From Anastatus disparis (taxonomy: Eukaryota; Arthropoda; Insecta; Hymenoptera; Eupelmidae), in assembly GCA_017163975.1 (NCBI GenBank), contig JAFFSR010000021.1, forward strand, positions 1,354,501-1,418,500: DNA of 64,000 nucleotides. The letters are read 5' to 3'. The notes under the pieces were generated by a model that saw nothing but the letters and a program-made list of their open reading frames with translations, was not told the DNA's origin and made no database searches. Numbering within the stretch: the stretch's first letter is position 1; the number at the start of each line of letters is the position of its first letter. Shown here piece by piece: positions 1 to 11,709 of this stretch. A program made the translations under genes and the position numbers.

Positions 1-1086
1 AGTGCCACCGGTAGAAGATAGATATAGATTACTCAAAGAATATCATGAGGCAGCGATAGGTGGGCACAGAGGAATAAATAAAACGTATAGCAAAACAGCA
101 GCAGATTATTATTGGAGAAACATGAGACCAGACGTGCGACAATTCGTTCTAGGCTGCGAAAATTGACAAACGAAAAAAATAATACGTGTTAAAACACGGC
201 TGCCTATGTTGATTACAGACACACCTGCAAAAGCCTTTCAAAAATTATCTATGGATTTTATGGGCCATTAAAACAAACAAAAGAAGGATATAGATATGTG
301 CTGACAGTGCAAGACTGGCTAACTAAATATTGTATCTTAATACCAACAGTGTATGCAGACGCAGAGGAGGTAGCACACGCCCTTACACGGAAAGTATTGG
401 CATATTTTGGGCCGCCATCTGATATTGTTACAGATCAGGGCAGGCATTTCGTAAATAATCTACTAGAAGAATTTGCAGAGATATTTAAAATTGAAAAATA
501 TTGCCCAACTGCGTATCATCCCCAAAGTCAAGGAGGAATCGAACGCATGCACCATACAATAACGGAATATCTAAAAGCATATATGATAGAAAAGTCAGAA
601 TGGGCTGAATGGCTAGATTTATGCCAGTTAGCATATAACAGTACAAAACACGAAGCAACAGGATACAGCCCTTACGATCTAGTGTTCGGATACAAAGCAC
701 TTATGCCATCAAGCTTTCCACCGAACAAAAAATTACAAACATATGATGAATATTTAAAAGAAACGGTAGAAAACCTTTCTCAATTACAAACGTTAGCGGC
801 AATGAACCTAGTACAGGCCAAATACAGGTCAAAATATTACTATGATAGGAAATTAAATACTAAACACTTCCGAGAGGGTGAGAGCGTTTACTTACTAAAA
901 CAACCGCAGAAGTGTAAATACGACGCGCAATATGAGGGACCGTACGAAATCATAGAGATAAATAACGCGAAACATAATGTAACAATAAAAAACGCGAGCA
1001 AGATAAAAACGGTTCACGTAGACAAAATAAAGCGCGCAACTACGGTGAAGGCACCTCCTCCTTTCACAGACAAGGCAAATAATTAA
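1..1086 (+). pseudogene. Ty3/Gypsy integrase, 3' end of a pol gene (broken)
   Basis: The left edge encodes an H2C2 zinc-binding module (GGHRGINKTY..YYW..C) and then the integrase core. From about 298 the frame is open to 1086. It contains the catalytic pattern D (VQDWLTKY), D (VTDQGRHF) and E (GGIERMHH), followed by a C-terminal GPYEI module typical of Gypsy integrases without a chromodomain. Two lesions are visible. A TGA at 164-166 replaces the last zinc-ligand cysteine. A one-base shift near 261, in the MDFMG/GPL region, separates the zinc finger from the core. The rest of the element lies off the left edge. Integrase would insert the cDNA into host chromatin; this copy cannot work. Family assignment is confident, clade is not. 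Confidence 0.9.
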
Positions 1087-1755
1087 AATTCTCAATATGG
1101 AATGCAGCGAAAACTTTTCTTTTTTCGCAGCCTTCGGACGAGGAAAAAGAAAGAACGACATATGATCACTGCTTATTTTACAGAAGATAAATAGAAAATA
1201 TATAAAAAAATGAAAATTAATAATAATGGTTGAAATTAAGAAATGAGAATAATAAGATATTCTTTAAGGCGCGACGTTTCAACAAAATATTGTATAAGTG
1301 AAAAAAAAAAATCAAATATTTTTGGAATAAAAGCAAAAAATAAATAGGAAAAATAATTAGTAGATAATATTTAGTTGTACAGCAAAGCGTCAAAAGAATC
1401 GGCCGCAAGAGAAAAGAAACGTTTTTTACTAATAAATAAAAATAATAAATTAGCTGATTGTTTTGAGGATAATTGTGATAAAAATATTTTTATTATCAAC
1501 AAAATTGTAAAATTAGCAAAAGTTAGGCAACTCAAATAATAATAACAACTATAAAAGAAATGCGGGATCTCGCCTAAGATTCCCTATGAGTATCCTTTTA
1601 CCCCTTACCCCTTACGGAAAATAAAAGTCCAATGAATAAAAAAAAATAAGGTAATAACATGCATGAGTTCAAAGAAAAAGAATAAATAAAATGTAAATAA
1701 AAATTATAATGAGAAGTAAATCTTCTCTATGTTGTAAATAAAGCAACATGACATG
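1087..1755. other. AT-rich non-coding DNA after the integrase
   Basis: No convincing coding frame in either direction; stops are dense. It could be the 3' untranslated part of the Gypsy remnant, but no env gene, polypurine tract or LTR start could be placed. Confidence 0.4.
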
Positions 1756-1767
1756 CATAGTTTAATC

Positions 1768-2061
1768 TTTCTTCTTTTCTTTATACTTTTTCATTGGCCA
1801 TGACAAGCACTTTGGCTTTTGGTCTTTCGGCCATTACCAGGTAAATCTTTTATATTTTATATCCAGTTGTGCCCAGTGGGACTTTTTTTAACAACACAAT
1901 TTTTGCCCAATGGGACTTTGTAAATAAGTTTTTCGTGGTCTCCGGGTTCTACTCCCCGCAGAAAAATTCGAAAAAATTTTTCCGAAATTTTCCCGGGGAA
2001 TCGAACCCCGGTCCACTAGAGCGCGAGCCAAGAGCCTTAGCCCCTGCGCTACCGCCGCTCC
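1768..2061 (-). mobile_element. tRNA-derived SINE with 12-bp target duplication
   Basis: Read on the minus strand from 2061, the sequence begins GGAGCGGCGGTAGCGCAGGG (A-box-like TAGCGCAGGGG). About 60 bases later comes GGGGTTCGATTCCCC, a near-perfect B box with the paired T stem of a tRNA. A tRNA-unrelated body follows, and then an A/G-rich tail near 1768-1785. The 12-bp word CATAGTTTAATC occurs at 1756-1767 and again at 2062-2073, exactly flanking the unit, as expected for LINE-machinery retroposition. The internal A and B boxes would be the RNA polymerase III promoter. Length is about 294 bp. The parent tRNA was not identified. Confidence 0.85.
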
Positions 2062-2073
2062 CATAGTTTAATC

Positions 2074-3430
2074 AATAAAACATGCAAAAAAAATTAGAAA
2101 TAAAAGTTAAAAAAAAAAAGCAAAATAAGACTGTTAAATACAGTGAACCATTATATGCATGTGTTATCAAGTTCGTGATAAAAGAAGTTGAATATTAATA
2201 ATAATTATAAATTATTAAGAATTCAGCTAAAGGACTAAGATCTAAAAAAAATATATCACCTTAACAACCGAACATATCCCAAAAACCTATGGGAATCGAG
2301 CGCAAGTATCCTTTATAAAGTTATTCGAAAAAGAAGTAAAATGAAAATCCAATGAGTTTTTTGAGTTGAATAACATTGCTTATAAAATTAAAATAATAAT
2401 TCATAGAAAATACTAGAGGCAAGTAAAATTTTAGAAAAAAAGGCGATTATCAAGCCAATCGTGGTCGAAACCGTGGCCATATTCTAGTTGATGCAACGCT
2501 TCTTAAACGATAATGTTAACACAAAAAAAGATAAACGAAAGCGTCAAAGAGAATACATAGAGCTAATAAATAAATTTTTTGTAAGACGCAGCTTTGAGGA
2601 TACATGATAGAGTATTAATCAATGATCAATTTAATAAAAAAAAAAGAAGTATTTTATAAGGAAGGAGGAATCGAAAAAATAAACAGATAAATGACGGTTA
2701 AACAATTAGAAATAGCGGGGGGACCCTTTCCCACTAATAAGTTAGTTTTGTTTCAGATAAATCATACAATTACTGAAAATCATGTACAAATTTTATCATG
2801 AAAAAATTACAAAAAAAGGAGTTTGAATCCACGTTCGAATCCTGCTTCAAACCCACACAAAAACAAGTAGAAGGTTCTTTGAATCACTTTAAAATAAAAT
2901 TAAATATCATCCGAGAAAGAGTACATTTCGTGATGTGAAAGGCTTCTTATCTCATCAAGAGTGCAACATGATGCGCGCTTGTATCTCCAAAAGAAACATC
3001 TTTTAACATTAGAAAAAAGATAATGAATTTTGTATTTAAAGCTGTATTATTTAATAATTCAAAATTCATTTTGATTTTTGTACAATTTTGTAAAATATTC
3101 TATTATAAATGTCATATATCTTTTTGATGAAAAGAGAGAGACCATAAATTCATAGTTAAAATGAAAAAGTATTTAAAAATGAACAGTAGAATAAATTAGT
3201 ACGCAAACAACACAACACCAACACAAAACAAATAGAAAAAGCTAGAAATTTTTGTAATATAGGACGGGCATCGGCTCGTGTAGGTACACAAAAAGTACCA
3301 ATTACACTTTAGGGACTTAATTTTAATAAATTTTTTATTGTTTTCATGTGTACGTTCTTGGCTTCGGGGGCTGAAGCCTCGCGGCCTCGGACGTGCTACG
3401 TACATTATATTGTACGTATATTATAGTATA
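2074..3430. other. AT-rich non-coding DNA
   Basis: No coding frame is supported. A purine-rich stretch with a run of G lies near 2716-2726. A GC-rich hairpin with GGCTTC/GAAGCC arms lies near 3360-3378. A CGTACA/TGTACG palindrome lies near 3400-3418. These may belong to the 3' part of the Gypsy remnant, but this is not shown. Confidence 0.3.
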
Positions 3431-3726
3431 ACATAAAATAAGGTAGAAACTCAGAGAAATGCGACTCCGAGTTTCCGGACCAAGAGTCGCACGATACGCG
3501 AAGTGCTAATTCGGCACTTCATTGCAGGCAACTAACATCGTCGTTTTAGACGACGACGAGCGACAGACCATTGCCAGACGCGCTAGAATACAGTAGTAAC
3601 TAATCTCTCTCTCATTGTATTTTTGGTTATAATAAATAACAGTCAACTTCATATTAATTTTCTCTGTAATTATTTTTGCATCCTCACACTCCCCATAGGG
3701 GTGCGTATCAAAAATCCCACGTAACA
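3431..3726 (+). repeat. Possible 3' LTR end of the left-edge Gypsy element
   Basis: This stretch differs in composition from its neighbours, has an AATAAA near 3630, and ends with ...CACGTAACA exactly where the T-rich satellite begins. An LTR ending in ACA next to satellite would mean that the Gypsy remnant also sits in the satellite. The LTR start and the 5' copy are not visible, so this is a weak inference. Confidence 0.25.
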
Positions 3727-6450
3727 GGCCCAACGATTTTTTATTCTCTATATTTTTTAAGCCTTATATTTTCTGGGCCCAATAATTTTTTCTTTTCTAT
3801 ATTTTTTACGCATTATATTTTCTTGGGCTTTTTATATTTATGTGCCCAATATTTTTTGGGTCTTATATTTGCTTGAGCCTTATATTTTTTTGGACGTATA
3901 CATTTTTTTGGGCCTTATATTTTTTGGGCCCAATAATTTTTCCTTTTCTATATTTTTTGAGCCTCATATTTATTTGGGCCTTACATTTTTTTGGCCCAAT
4001 AATTTTTTCTTCTCTACATTTTTTGAGCCATATATTTTTTGGGCCTTACATTTTTTTGAGCTCAATAATTTTTTCTTCTTTATGTTTTTTGAGCATTATA
4101 TTTTTTTAGCCTTATATTTTTTTATACTTTTTATTGGGACTAATGGTTTTTTTTTCTCTATATTTGCTTGAGCCTTATATTTTTTTGGATGTATACATTT
4201 TTTTGGGCCTTATATTTTTTGGGCCCAATAATTTTTCCTTTTCTATATTTTTTGAGCCTCATATTTATTTGGGCCTTACATTTTTTGGCCCAATAATTTT
4301 TTCTTCTCTACATTTTTTGAGCCATATATTTTTGGGCCTTACATTTTTTTGAGCTCAATAATTTTTTCTTCTTTATGTTTTTTGAGCATTATATTTTTTT
4401 AGCCTTATATTTTTTTATACTTTTTATTGGGACTAATGGTTTTTTTTTCTCTATATTTGCTTGAGCCTTATATTTTTTTGGACGTATACATTTTTTTGGG
4501 CCTTATATTTTTTGGGCCCAATAATTTTTCCTTTTCTATATTTTTTGAGCCTCATATTTATTTGGGCCTTACATTTTTTTGGCCCAATAATTTTTTCTTC
4601 TCTACATTTTTTGAGCCATATATTTTTTGGGCCTTACATTTTTTTGAGCTCAATAATTTTTTCTTCTTTATGTTTTTTGAGCATTATATTTTTTTAGCCT
4701 TATATTTTTTTATACTTTTTATTGGGACTAATGGTTTTTTTTTCTCTATATTTTTTGAGCCTTATATTTTTTTGGGCCCAATAATTTTTTCTTCTCTATA
4801 TTTTTTACGCATTATATTTTCTTGGGCCTTTTTTTCTGTGCCCAATATATTTGGGTCTTATATTTTCTCGAGCGTTATATTTTTTTGGAACTTATACTTT
4901 TTTTGGCCTTACATTTGTTGAGCCCAATAATTTTTCCTTTCCTATATTTGTTGAGCCTTATATTTTTTTGTGCCTTTTATTTTTTTGGGCACAATTATTT
5001 TTTCTTTTTCATATTTTTTAAACATTATTCTCTTGGGCCTTTTTTTGGCCTAATATTTTTTTGGGCTTATATTTACTTGAGCCTTATATTTTCTTTTGGA
5101 CTTTAACATTTTTTCGGGCCTTACAATTTTTGGGCACAATAATTTTCTCTTCTCTATATTTTTTGGTCCATATATTTTTCGGGCCTTACATTTTTTTGGG
5201 CCCAATAATTTTTTCTATTCTATATTTTCTGAGCTATATTTTTTTGGGCCTAACATTTTTTTAGGCCTAATTATTTTTTCTCCTCTATGTTTTTTGAGCA
5301 TTATATTTTTCAAGCCTTACACTTTTTCGGGACTAATAATTTTTTCTCCTCCATATTTTTTGAGCATTATATTTTCTTGGATCTTTTTTTTTTGCCTAAT
5401 ATTCTTTTGGGACCAATAATTTTTTCTTCTCTATGTTTTTTGAGCATTATTTTTTTCAAGCCTTACACTTTTTTAGGTCTAATAATTTTTTCTCCTCCAT
5501 ATTTTTTGAGATTATATTTTCTTGGATCTTTTTCTTTAGCCCAATAATTTTTTCTTCTCTATATTTTTTAAGCATTATATTTTTTTGAGCCTTTTTTTTG
5601 GGTCTAATATTTTTTGGGCCTCATAATTATTTTGAGCTTGATATTTTTTTTGGACGTAAACATTTTTTTGGGTCTTATATTACTTTGGCCCAATGATTTT
5701 TTCTTCTTTATATTTTTTAAACCTCATATTTTTTTGGGCCCAATAATTTTTTCTTTTCTATATTTTTCACGCATTATATTTTCTTGGGCTTTTTATTTTC
5801 ATATGCCAAATATTATTTGGTTCTTGTATTTGCTTGAGCCTTATATTTTTTTGGACGTATACATTTTTTTGGGCCTTATATTTTTTTTGCTCAATATTTT
5901 TATGGGCCCAATATTTTTTTTGGCCTTATATTTTCTTAAGCCTTATATGTTTTCTGGCCTTATACTTTTATTTGGGCCTTATATTGTTTGGGCCCAATGA
6001 TTTTTTCTTTATATTTTTTGAGCATTATATTTTCTTGAGCCTTTTTTTTGGGTCTAATATTTTTTTATGCCCAATATTTTTATGGGCCTAATATTTTTTT
6101 GGACCCAATCTTCTATTGGGCCTTATATTTTCTTGAGCCTTATATTTTATTCGTACTTATACTTTTTTTAGGCCTTAAATTTTTCCGGCCCAATGATTTT
6201 TTCTTCTCTTTATTTTTTAAGCTTTATATTTTTTTGGGCCTAATAATTTTTTCTTTTCTATATTTGTTACGCATTATATTTTCTTGGGCTTTTCATTTTT
6301 TTGTGCCCAATATTTTTTGGGTCTTATATTTTCTTGAGCCTTATATTCTTTTAAAACTTAAACTTTTATTGGGCCTTACATTTCTTGGGCCCAATAATTT
6401 TTCTTTTTCTATAGTTTTTGAGCCTTATATTTTTTTTGGACTTACACTTT
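3727..6450 (+). repeat. T-rich GGGCC satellite, block 1
   Basis: Tandem degenerate units of about 16-20 bp, built on GGGCCTTATATTTTTTT with variants GGGCCCAATAATTTTTTC and GAGCATTATATTTT. The plus strand is strongly T-rich. A higher-order unit of about 294 bp repeats three times, starting near 3871, 4165 and 4459. All frames lack stops over long distances only because of composition, so the Phe/Ile/Leu-rich reading frames here are not genes. The block ends exactly at the 5' boundary of the Gypsy insertion and resumes at 18865. Confidence 0.95.
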
Positions 6451-8930
6451 TGTAACGATGTATTTGCGACGACGTCGTTGCAGTATCCCAAATCGCCAAA
6501 ATCTAAAAATTTATTAAAACGTGATAACCGATGAGACTATCACAGAGGGGATACGCCGAGGTTCACGCGTTCGGAGACGCGCGTATTCTACCTTAGTATA
6601 CCAAATCTTTTCTAATTTTTTTTATCTCTCTAAAAACACACTTTTAATTTCAAGATATTCTTTCTGTTAAATTTCTTTTAACGTACTCTCCCTCTCTCAC
6701 ACACACTAGGTTCAATTAGTAAAAATAGAAGAATACACCACAATTAGTTTTGAAGAAAAATATTATAATTTAACTTCTTTCTATCACAGACTTTTACACT
6801 CATTTTAAATTTATAACACATAAAAAAAAAAGAAAATACTGATAATAATCAGGCGCATAGATTTGTCACGGGCGAAATTACAAAAATCTTTTTTTATGTC
6901 TATGCTATACACAACTCACTCACTCTCTCTCGTTTCTCCTTGCGTCTTTCTCTCTCTCTCTCTTTTTCACTCGCTCTCCTATACCGCGCGGCTAGTGGGC
7001 TCTGACATAGACGGTCGCGCCACTGCCTCTCCACGGCACCGCAGGCTCTGCTCGCTTTCTGTCTCTATTATACCTCCCCCTTATTTTCGAATTCTACACT
7101 GACTTCCACGAACTCGGCGCGATTCTCGCGACTATCAACTAAAATTTTATTTATATAGAAATTTCTTACCAACGGTTTTCACGCACGGCTATTTACAAAC
7201 TTTACACTTTTTTTCACACTAATTATTACACATATAAAAGGAAATTGAATAAGAAACTTCTAATAAATTTCAATCTCGCGGTTCTCGTTACACCTTTTTT
7301 TACTTTCACACTACTATTTCATTCCACACACACATACGAATCTACATATACAGAAAATCGCGCTAGATAAAAGAAAAGAACAATTTAATTTAACATATAG
7401 TAAATTGTAAATAGTAAAGAAAAGAGATTTTTAAGTATGAATTTAACTAAAATTAAAAGTATTTTTCTATTTCTTTACCGGCACACAAACATTCAATGCA
7501 AGCATACGTGCTAAGAAATTTCACACTATACCTTAGACAAAGAGAGCTTTTCTTCGCTTTCCTCCTCGCTGGTGATCGCTACTCTGATCGGCTCCCTCTC
7601 ACTCTCTCGCTCTCTCGATACACCCGCTGGTGAAGCTACCCTGGGCCTTTCGACGCCAGGCCGTATCCTCTCTCTCTCTCTGGATGGTTAGAAATTTTCT
7701 TTTTATCTACACGAACACAATGAAAAGAGGCGCAACTACACTCTGATATACACACGCTATTTTGAATAAACGAACGCTCTTTATTCTCTCTTTATTTCTT
7801 TTATAAAATCTCGCGGCCTTTGTTAAACAATTGAAATTTTACACATTAATTTAAGATTTTTGTAGGCTACGCACAAAAAGAAAAAATCTTTACACGGGTG
7901 CTACGAAAATTACATACGAAAAATAAAAAAAAAAAGAAAATCACAGGCTCTACTACGCTGACTCTAAAAAATTTATTAGTATTTATCTCACACGAAAACT
8001 CTTTTATAGAAAATTAAACACAAATAATATAAAACTCGACACAAGAAAACTCTTTCTTAACAAAGGCACACTCTCGAAACAAAAAAAAATCTCGGATTCT
8101 CTCTCTGAACACGACCGCTTCGCTGCAAGACTCGACAACGATTGACGACAAGGCCCGCTTTGTTCGGCGAGGAACGACAAGTCCGTTGACGGCGGGCCAA
8201 TCACAGCGCTTCGTTTTCGACAAAATATCAACTAACAATTGGCGTGTAACAATCTCATTGGCTATTATTTATTTCCGTTTCGCGCTCTTTTATTATTAAC
8301 TAATTTAACAAATAAATTAATAAATTGTTACCTCTCACTCACTCGTATTAATTATTTTAAATTAATTTCAACTAATATAATAAATTATGACGCATAAAAT
8401 ACTATTTCTTTCAAGAGAGACGCTGGTGCTTAGTCCTTCTTTCGCTCTCTCTTTTTCTCGCTCGCACGCATGTATTGGTTCTCTCGCTCACTCTCACTTG
8501 AATACTAATACGCAGCTTTACACTTGTTTGACACATATGCCTCATAGAAAATCTTTTGCTTCGATTTATAAATTACAAAAAGTCTTTATAGTTCGCTTTA
8601 TTCTTTTTCTCTTCATCTTCTTTCTTTCTTGTTTTTCTTTCTTCCTTCGGCGCAAACAAACTCTCTTGTTATTTTCGTTCTTTTACTATGATGTCTAGGC
8701 AGACGAAATCGAGCGGGAAAATCGCTCGATTCAAATTTTATATCTACGGCTCCGACCCATGAAAAATAAAATTCATACAACATTTTTAATATAATAAAAT
8801 CATACAAATATTACACCTTGTTAAGTAGTATCTAGAGAGAAAAAAATATTTATTTAAAAAAAACGTATGCTCTACAGTTTTATAATAATTTAATTCTTTT
8901 AATAAAATAGCGATACCGAACGGCGTCGCA
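6451..8930 (-). repeat. Gypsy LTR (3' LTR in element orientation)
   Basis: 2480 bp, nearly identical to 16370-18864. It contains CT-rich and TC microsatellite stretches (for example near 6905-6970 and 7600-7680). Short reading frames occur in both LTR copies but have no recognisable domain and I do not treat them as genes. The LTR is unusually long for an insect Gypsy element, where a few hundred bases is common. Confidence 0.95.
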
Positions 8931-8943
8931 AATCCCCTCCCCT
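8931..8943 (-). other. Polypurine tract of the Gypsy element
   Basis: On the minus strand this reads AGGGGAGGGGATT and abuts the TG start of the 3' LTR. This is the place and composition expected for the plus-strand DNA primer in reverse transcription. Confidence 0.85.
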
Positions 8944-9243
8944 AGACCAAATTATTTTCCACAAAATAATTTGTCTATCCACAGATACTACCAACACAGG
9001 TGAAAATAAAAAAATATTAATAAATTGGCTACTTACGTTGGCCCCGAAGGGCCTTCGACGTTATTGCTTCCTTTGATTTCCTCTGGCATCTGATCGGGCA
9101 TCGTGTATTAGCCATCTGGCTTAATCACCTTCCCTATTTTAATTTTTCTCCATGGCTCTCATTCTTAGATACTTCTTCTCCTCTCTCTCTTTTCCTTTTC
9201 TTTATGTTTTTTATGGCACTACTGATACTTTACTTTTTCTCTT
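8944..9243 (-). other. Short 3' untranslated interior of the Gypsy element
   Basis: About 300 bp between the integrase stop and the polypurine tract. No env or other reading frame is present. Confidence 0.6.
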
Positions 9244-10530
9244 TTATACATTTTCTTCTTTAGGCTCTACAGAAAACTTTTTAAACGCGTCTGAAAGCAC
9301 GTGAGTTTTTCTCATAACTTTATCTCCTATGAAAAATTGCACATCTTTCCGCCCCTTATTATATTGTTTCTCCTGCTTCGCGCGCGCTTCGTCTATATGT
9401 TTAGCAACTAAATCTCTCAATGCGTCTAATCTTTTTAAGCGGTCTACCCATATCTGTGGCTCTATTTTCTCAACAAGACGCTCACCTTCTATCTCTCGGC
9501 GTAAACTAGCTACTTGCTTAGGATGACGTCCGTAATTTAAAAATGCAGGAGAAACCTTGGTTGACGCTTGCACGGCAGTATTAATCGCATGGCGAAATTC
9601 ATGAACGTGCACGTCCCAATTTCTGTGATCCTCTCCGACAAACGCTGCTATCATCGTTTTTAATGTGCGATTAACACGTTCAACTGGGTTCGCTTGAGAA
9701 TAATACGGTGGCGTTGTCACATGTTTTATCCCATAGTCTTTCAAGGCTTTCTTAAGTTGTTGATTATCAAACTCTCGCCCATTATCAGTTAAAAAATATT
9801 CAGGCGTTTCCCATCTAAAAATTATCAACTCTTCTAAGGCTCTCACTACAGATTTTCCATCCGCTTTTCTCAGCGGCTTTAACTCTACCAAACGTGTAAA
9901 TAAGTCCTGGAACACTATTAAATATTTATGTTGCAGCTTACTTGGTGGGAATTCCATTAAATTGGCTGCTATGACAGCCCATGGCCTCTCTACAATTCTG
10001 CTACCCATTAAACCTTGTGCTTCTGTTTGTGAAACTTTATATCGTTGGCACTGCTCACACCCTCTCACGAAATTATACACATCATGATAAACTCCTTTCC
10101 AATAATATTCACGAGCAACTCTGTCATACGTCTTTTCCACTCCTAGATGACCCGTTGTTGGTGTACAATGGGCTTCTTTTAATACTCTTTCCTGATGTTC
10201 AAGCGGCACAACTAATTTCCAGTTTTCTTCTCTGTGAGTTACTGGGTCTAGCAGTGGGTCGTCTCTAAGTTTATACAAGCATCCATTGTCGACTTTCCAA
10301 TCTTTATATTTTATCGGGGTTTTAACTACGTTGTCCATGAGGCGTAAATAATTGGCATCTCTTATCTCGTCGAAAGCTGATACTGCTGCTTCTTCAACTT
10401 CAGGTGCACGAGAGAGAGCATCTGGCACTTTATTTAACGCTCCTTTTCTGTGTATTATTTCAAAATCCCACTCTTGCATTTCTAACGCCCATCGCGCAAG
10501 CCTTCCTGTTGGATCTTTCAGATTACGCAA
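9244..10530 (-). pseudogene. Gypsy pol: RNase H tail and integrase
   Basis: The start continues the RNase H domain (LARWALEMQEWDFEI, then LNKVPDALSRAP), then gives an H2C2 zinc module (HLGVEKTYDR..C..C) and the integrase core with D (QDLFTRL), D (LTDNGREF) and E (NPVERVNRT). It is in the same frame as the upstream RNase H part, separated by one TAG. The C terminus stops soon after the GDKVMRKTHVLSDA segment. The GPY/F-type module that usually follows is absent, which suggests a 3' truncation. The frame otherwise has no lesion over 428 codons. Confidence 0.92.
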
Positions 10531-10887
10531 CTATTTTAAGGCGCTATGATCTGTGATCACTTTAAATTTATAGCCATCTAAATAAGGTCTTAACTTTTTA
10601 ATGGCCCATTTTACGGCTAAACACTCTTTCTCTGTTGTGAAGTAATTTTTCTCGGCTTGCGTCAAAACTCTGCCTATGTAAACAATTGGATGCTCTACGT
10701 CCTCTCCTTCTTGCGTTAACACAGCGCCAATAGCATACCCGCTCGCATCGCACTGCACCGTAAACGGCTTGCTGAAATCAGGTCTCGCTAACACTGGCGC
10801 AACTGTCAAGGCTCTCTTTAACGCATCAAACGCTTCTTGCTGCTCTTCTGTCCACTCCCATTTTTGACTCTTTCTTAATAATTTCAC
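10531..10887 (-). pseudogene. Gypsy pol: RNase H segment
   Basis: Encodes the RT connection/RNase H domain (VQCDASGYAIGAVLTQ, then TEKECLAVKWAIKKLRPYL and TDHSALK). RNase H degrades the RNA template during cDNA synthesis. It is bounded by in-frame TAG codons on both sides and is in the same frame as the neighbouring RT and integrase segments, so the lesions are substitutions, not indels. The TAG after TDHSALK lies where the family normally has Trp, a one-base change. Confidence 0.9.
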
Positions 10888-10893
10888 TAACGG

Positions 10894-11235
10894 CTATTTT
10901 AACTCAGCAACATTTTCTATAAAGCGTGCGTACCAACCTACCATTCCAAGGAAACCTCTCAACTGTCTGACTGTCGTTGGCGCTGGATAATTAAACACTG
11001 GCATGATTCTTTCAGGATCAGGTCTCAGACCATCTTTGTCTAATAAAAAACCAAGATATGAGACCTGTAAGCAGCAAAACTCGCACTTCTTTTTATTTAT
11101 TTCTAAACCAGCATCGACTAACTTTTTAAGCACTACTTCCAACCAATGCAAGTGTTCGTCAAATGTCTCTGTGACTATAATAATGTCATCAAGATAACTA
11201 AAGACGTAGGGCTCGAACGCAGGGCCGAATAACAA
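10894..11235 (-). pseudogene. Gypsy pol: RT palm/thumb segment
   Basis: Contains the catalytic YLDD box (FSYLDDIIIVT) and the thumb motif YLGFLLDKDGLRPDPE..FLGMVGWYARFI. It follows the fingers/palm segment at 11245-11670 in the same frame after a single TGA, and precedes RNase H after a TAG. Confidence 0.92.
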
Positions 11236-11244
11236 ATCTATAAA

Positions 11245-11670
11245 TCACTGCTGCGTTCGAGGCGCATTAGTTAAACCAAAACTCATTCTTTTGAACTGCC
11301 ATAATCCTGAACCAGGCACTGCAAACGCTGTATATTTTCTACTCGCACGTTCCATCAGTATTTGAAAATAAGCTTGTTTTAAATCAATTTTAGATAAATA
11401 CTTCGCATTGCGTAATTTGTCTAAAATTGAGTCCATGTTCGGCAGTGGATGTTTGTCTTTCTTCGTCACTTTATTTAAATCACGGTAGTCAACACAAAAT
11501 CTATACTCTCCATCTGGTTTTCTCACTAACACTGGGGCGCTACTCCAATCACTAGCTGATCTTTCTATAATATCCTCTTTGTATAATCTTTCTACTTCTG
11601 CTTGAGCTATTTCGAGCATCTTAGGTGACATACGGCGCAGCTTATGTCTAACAGGCGCAGCACCTTTCAC
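11245..11670 (-). pseudogene. Gypsy pol: RT fingers/palm segment
   Basis: Contains RT motifs from DIIERSASDWSSAPVLVRK through FCVDYRDLNKVT, LSKIDLKQAYFQI (first catalytic Asp) and FGLTNAP. It reads in frame with the protease segment upstream, interrupted by one TAA near 11710, and with the YLDD segment downstream, interrupted by one TGA near 11242. Confidence 0.93.
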
Positions 11671-11709
11671 GTCGATGTGATGCTCTGTTAGATGCGTTAT
11701 ACCTAGCTT

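Noticed and set aside
1980..2061. A true tRNA gene on the minus strand
   Set aside because: A and B boxes are present, but the acceptor stem is not closed and a SINE body, tail and target duplication follow, so it is a SINE head.
3840..6455. Long open frames encoding Phe/Ile/Leu/Gly-rich, membrane-like peptides in the T-rich satellite
   Set aside because: They occur in several phases of the same array and recur in all three satellite blocks. They come from T-rich composition with few stops, not from genes.
8004..8807. Short frames in the Gypsy LTR, repeated at 17939-18742
   Set aside because: They are duplicated only because the LTR is duplicated; no domain or coding pattern is visible.
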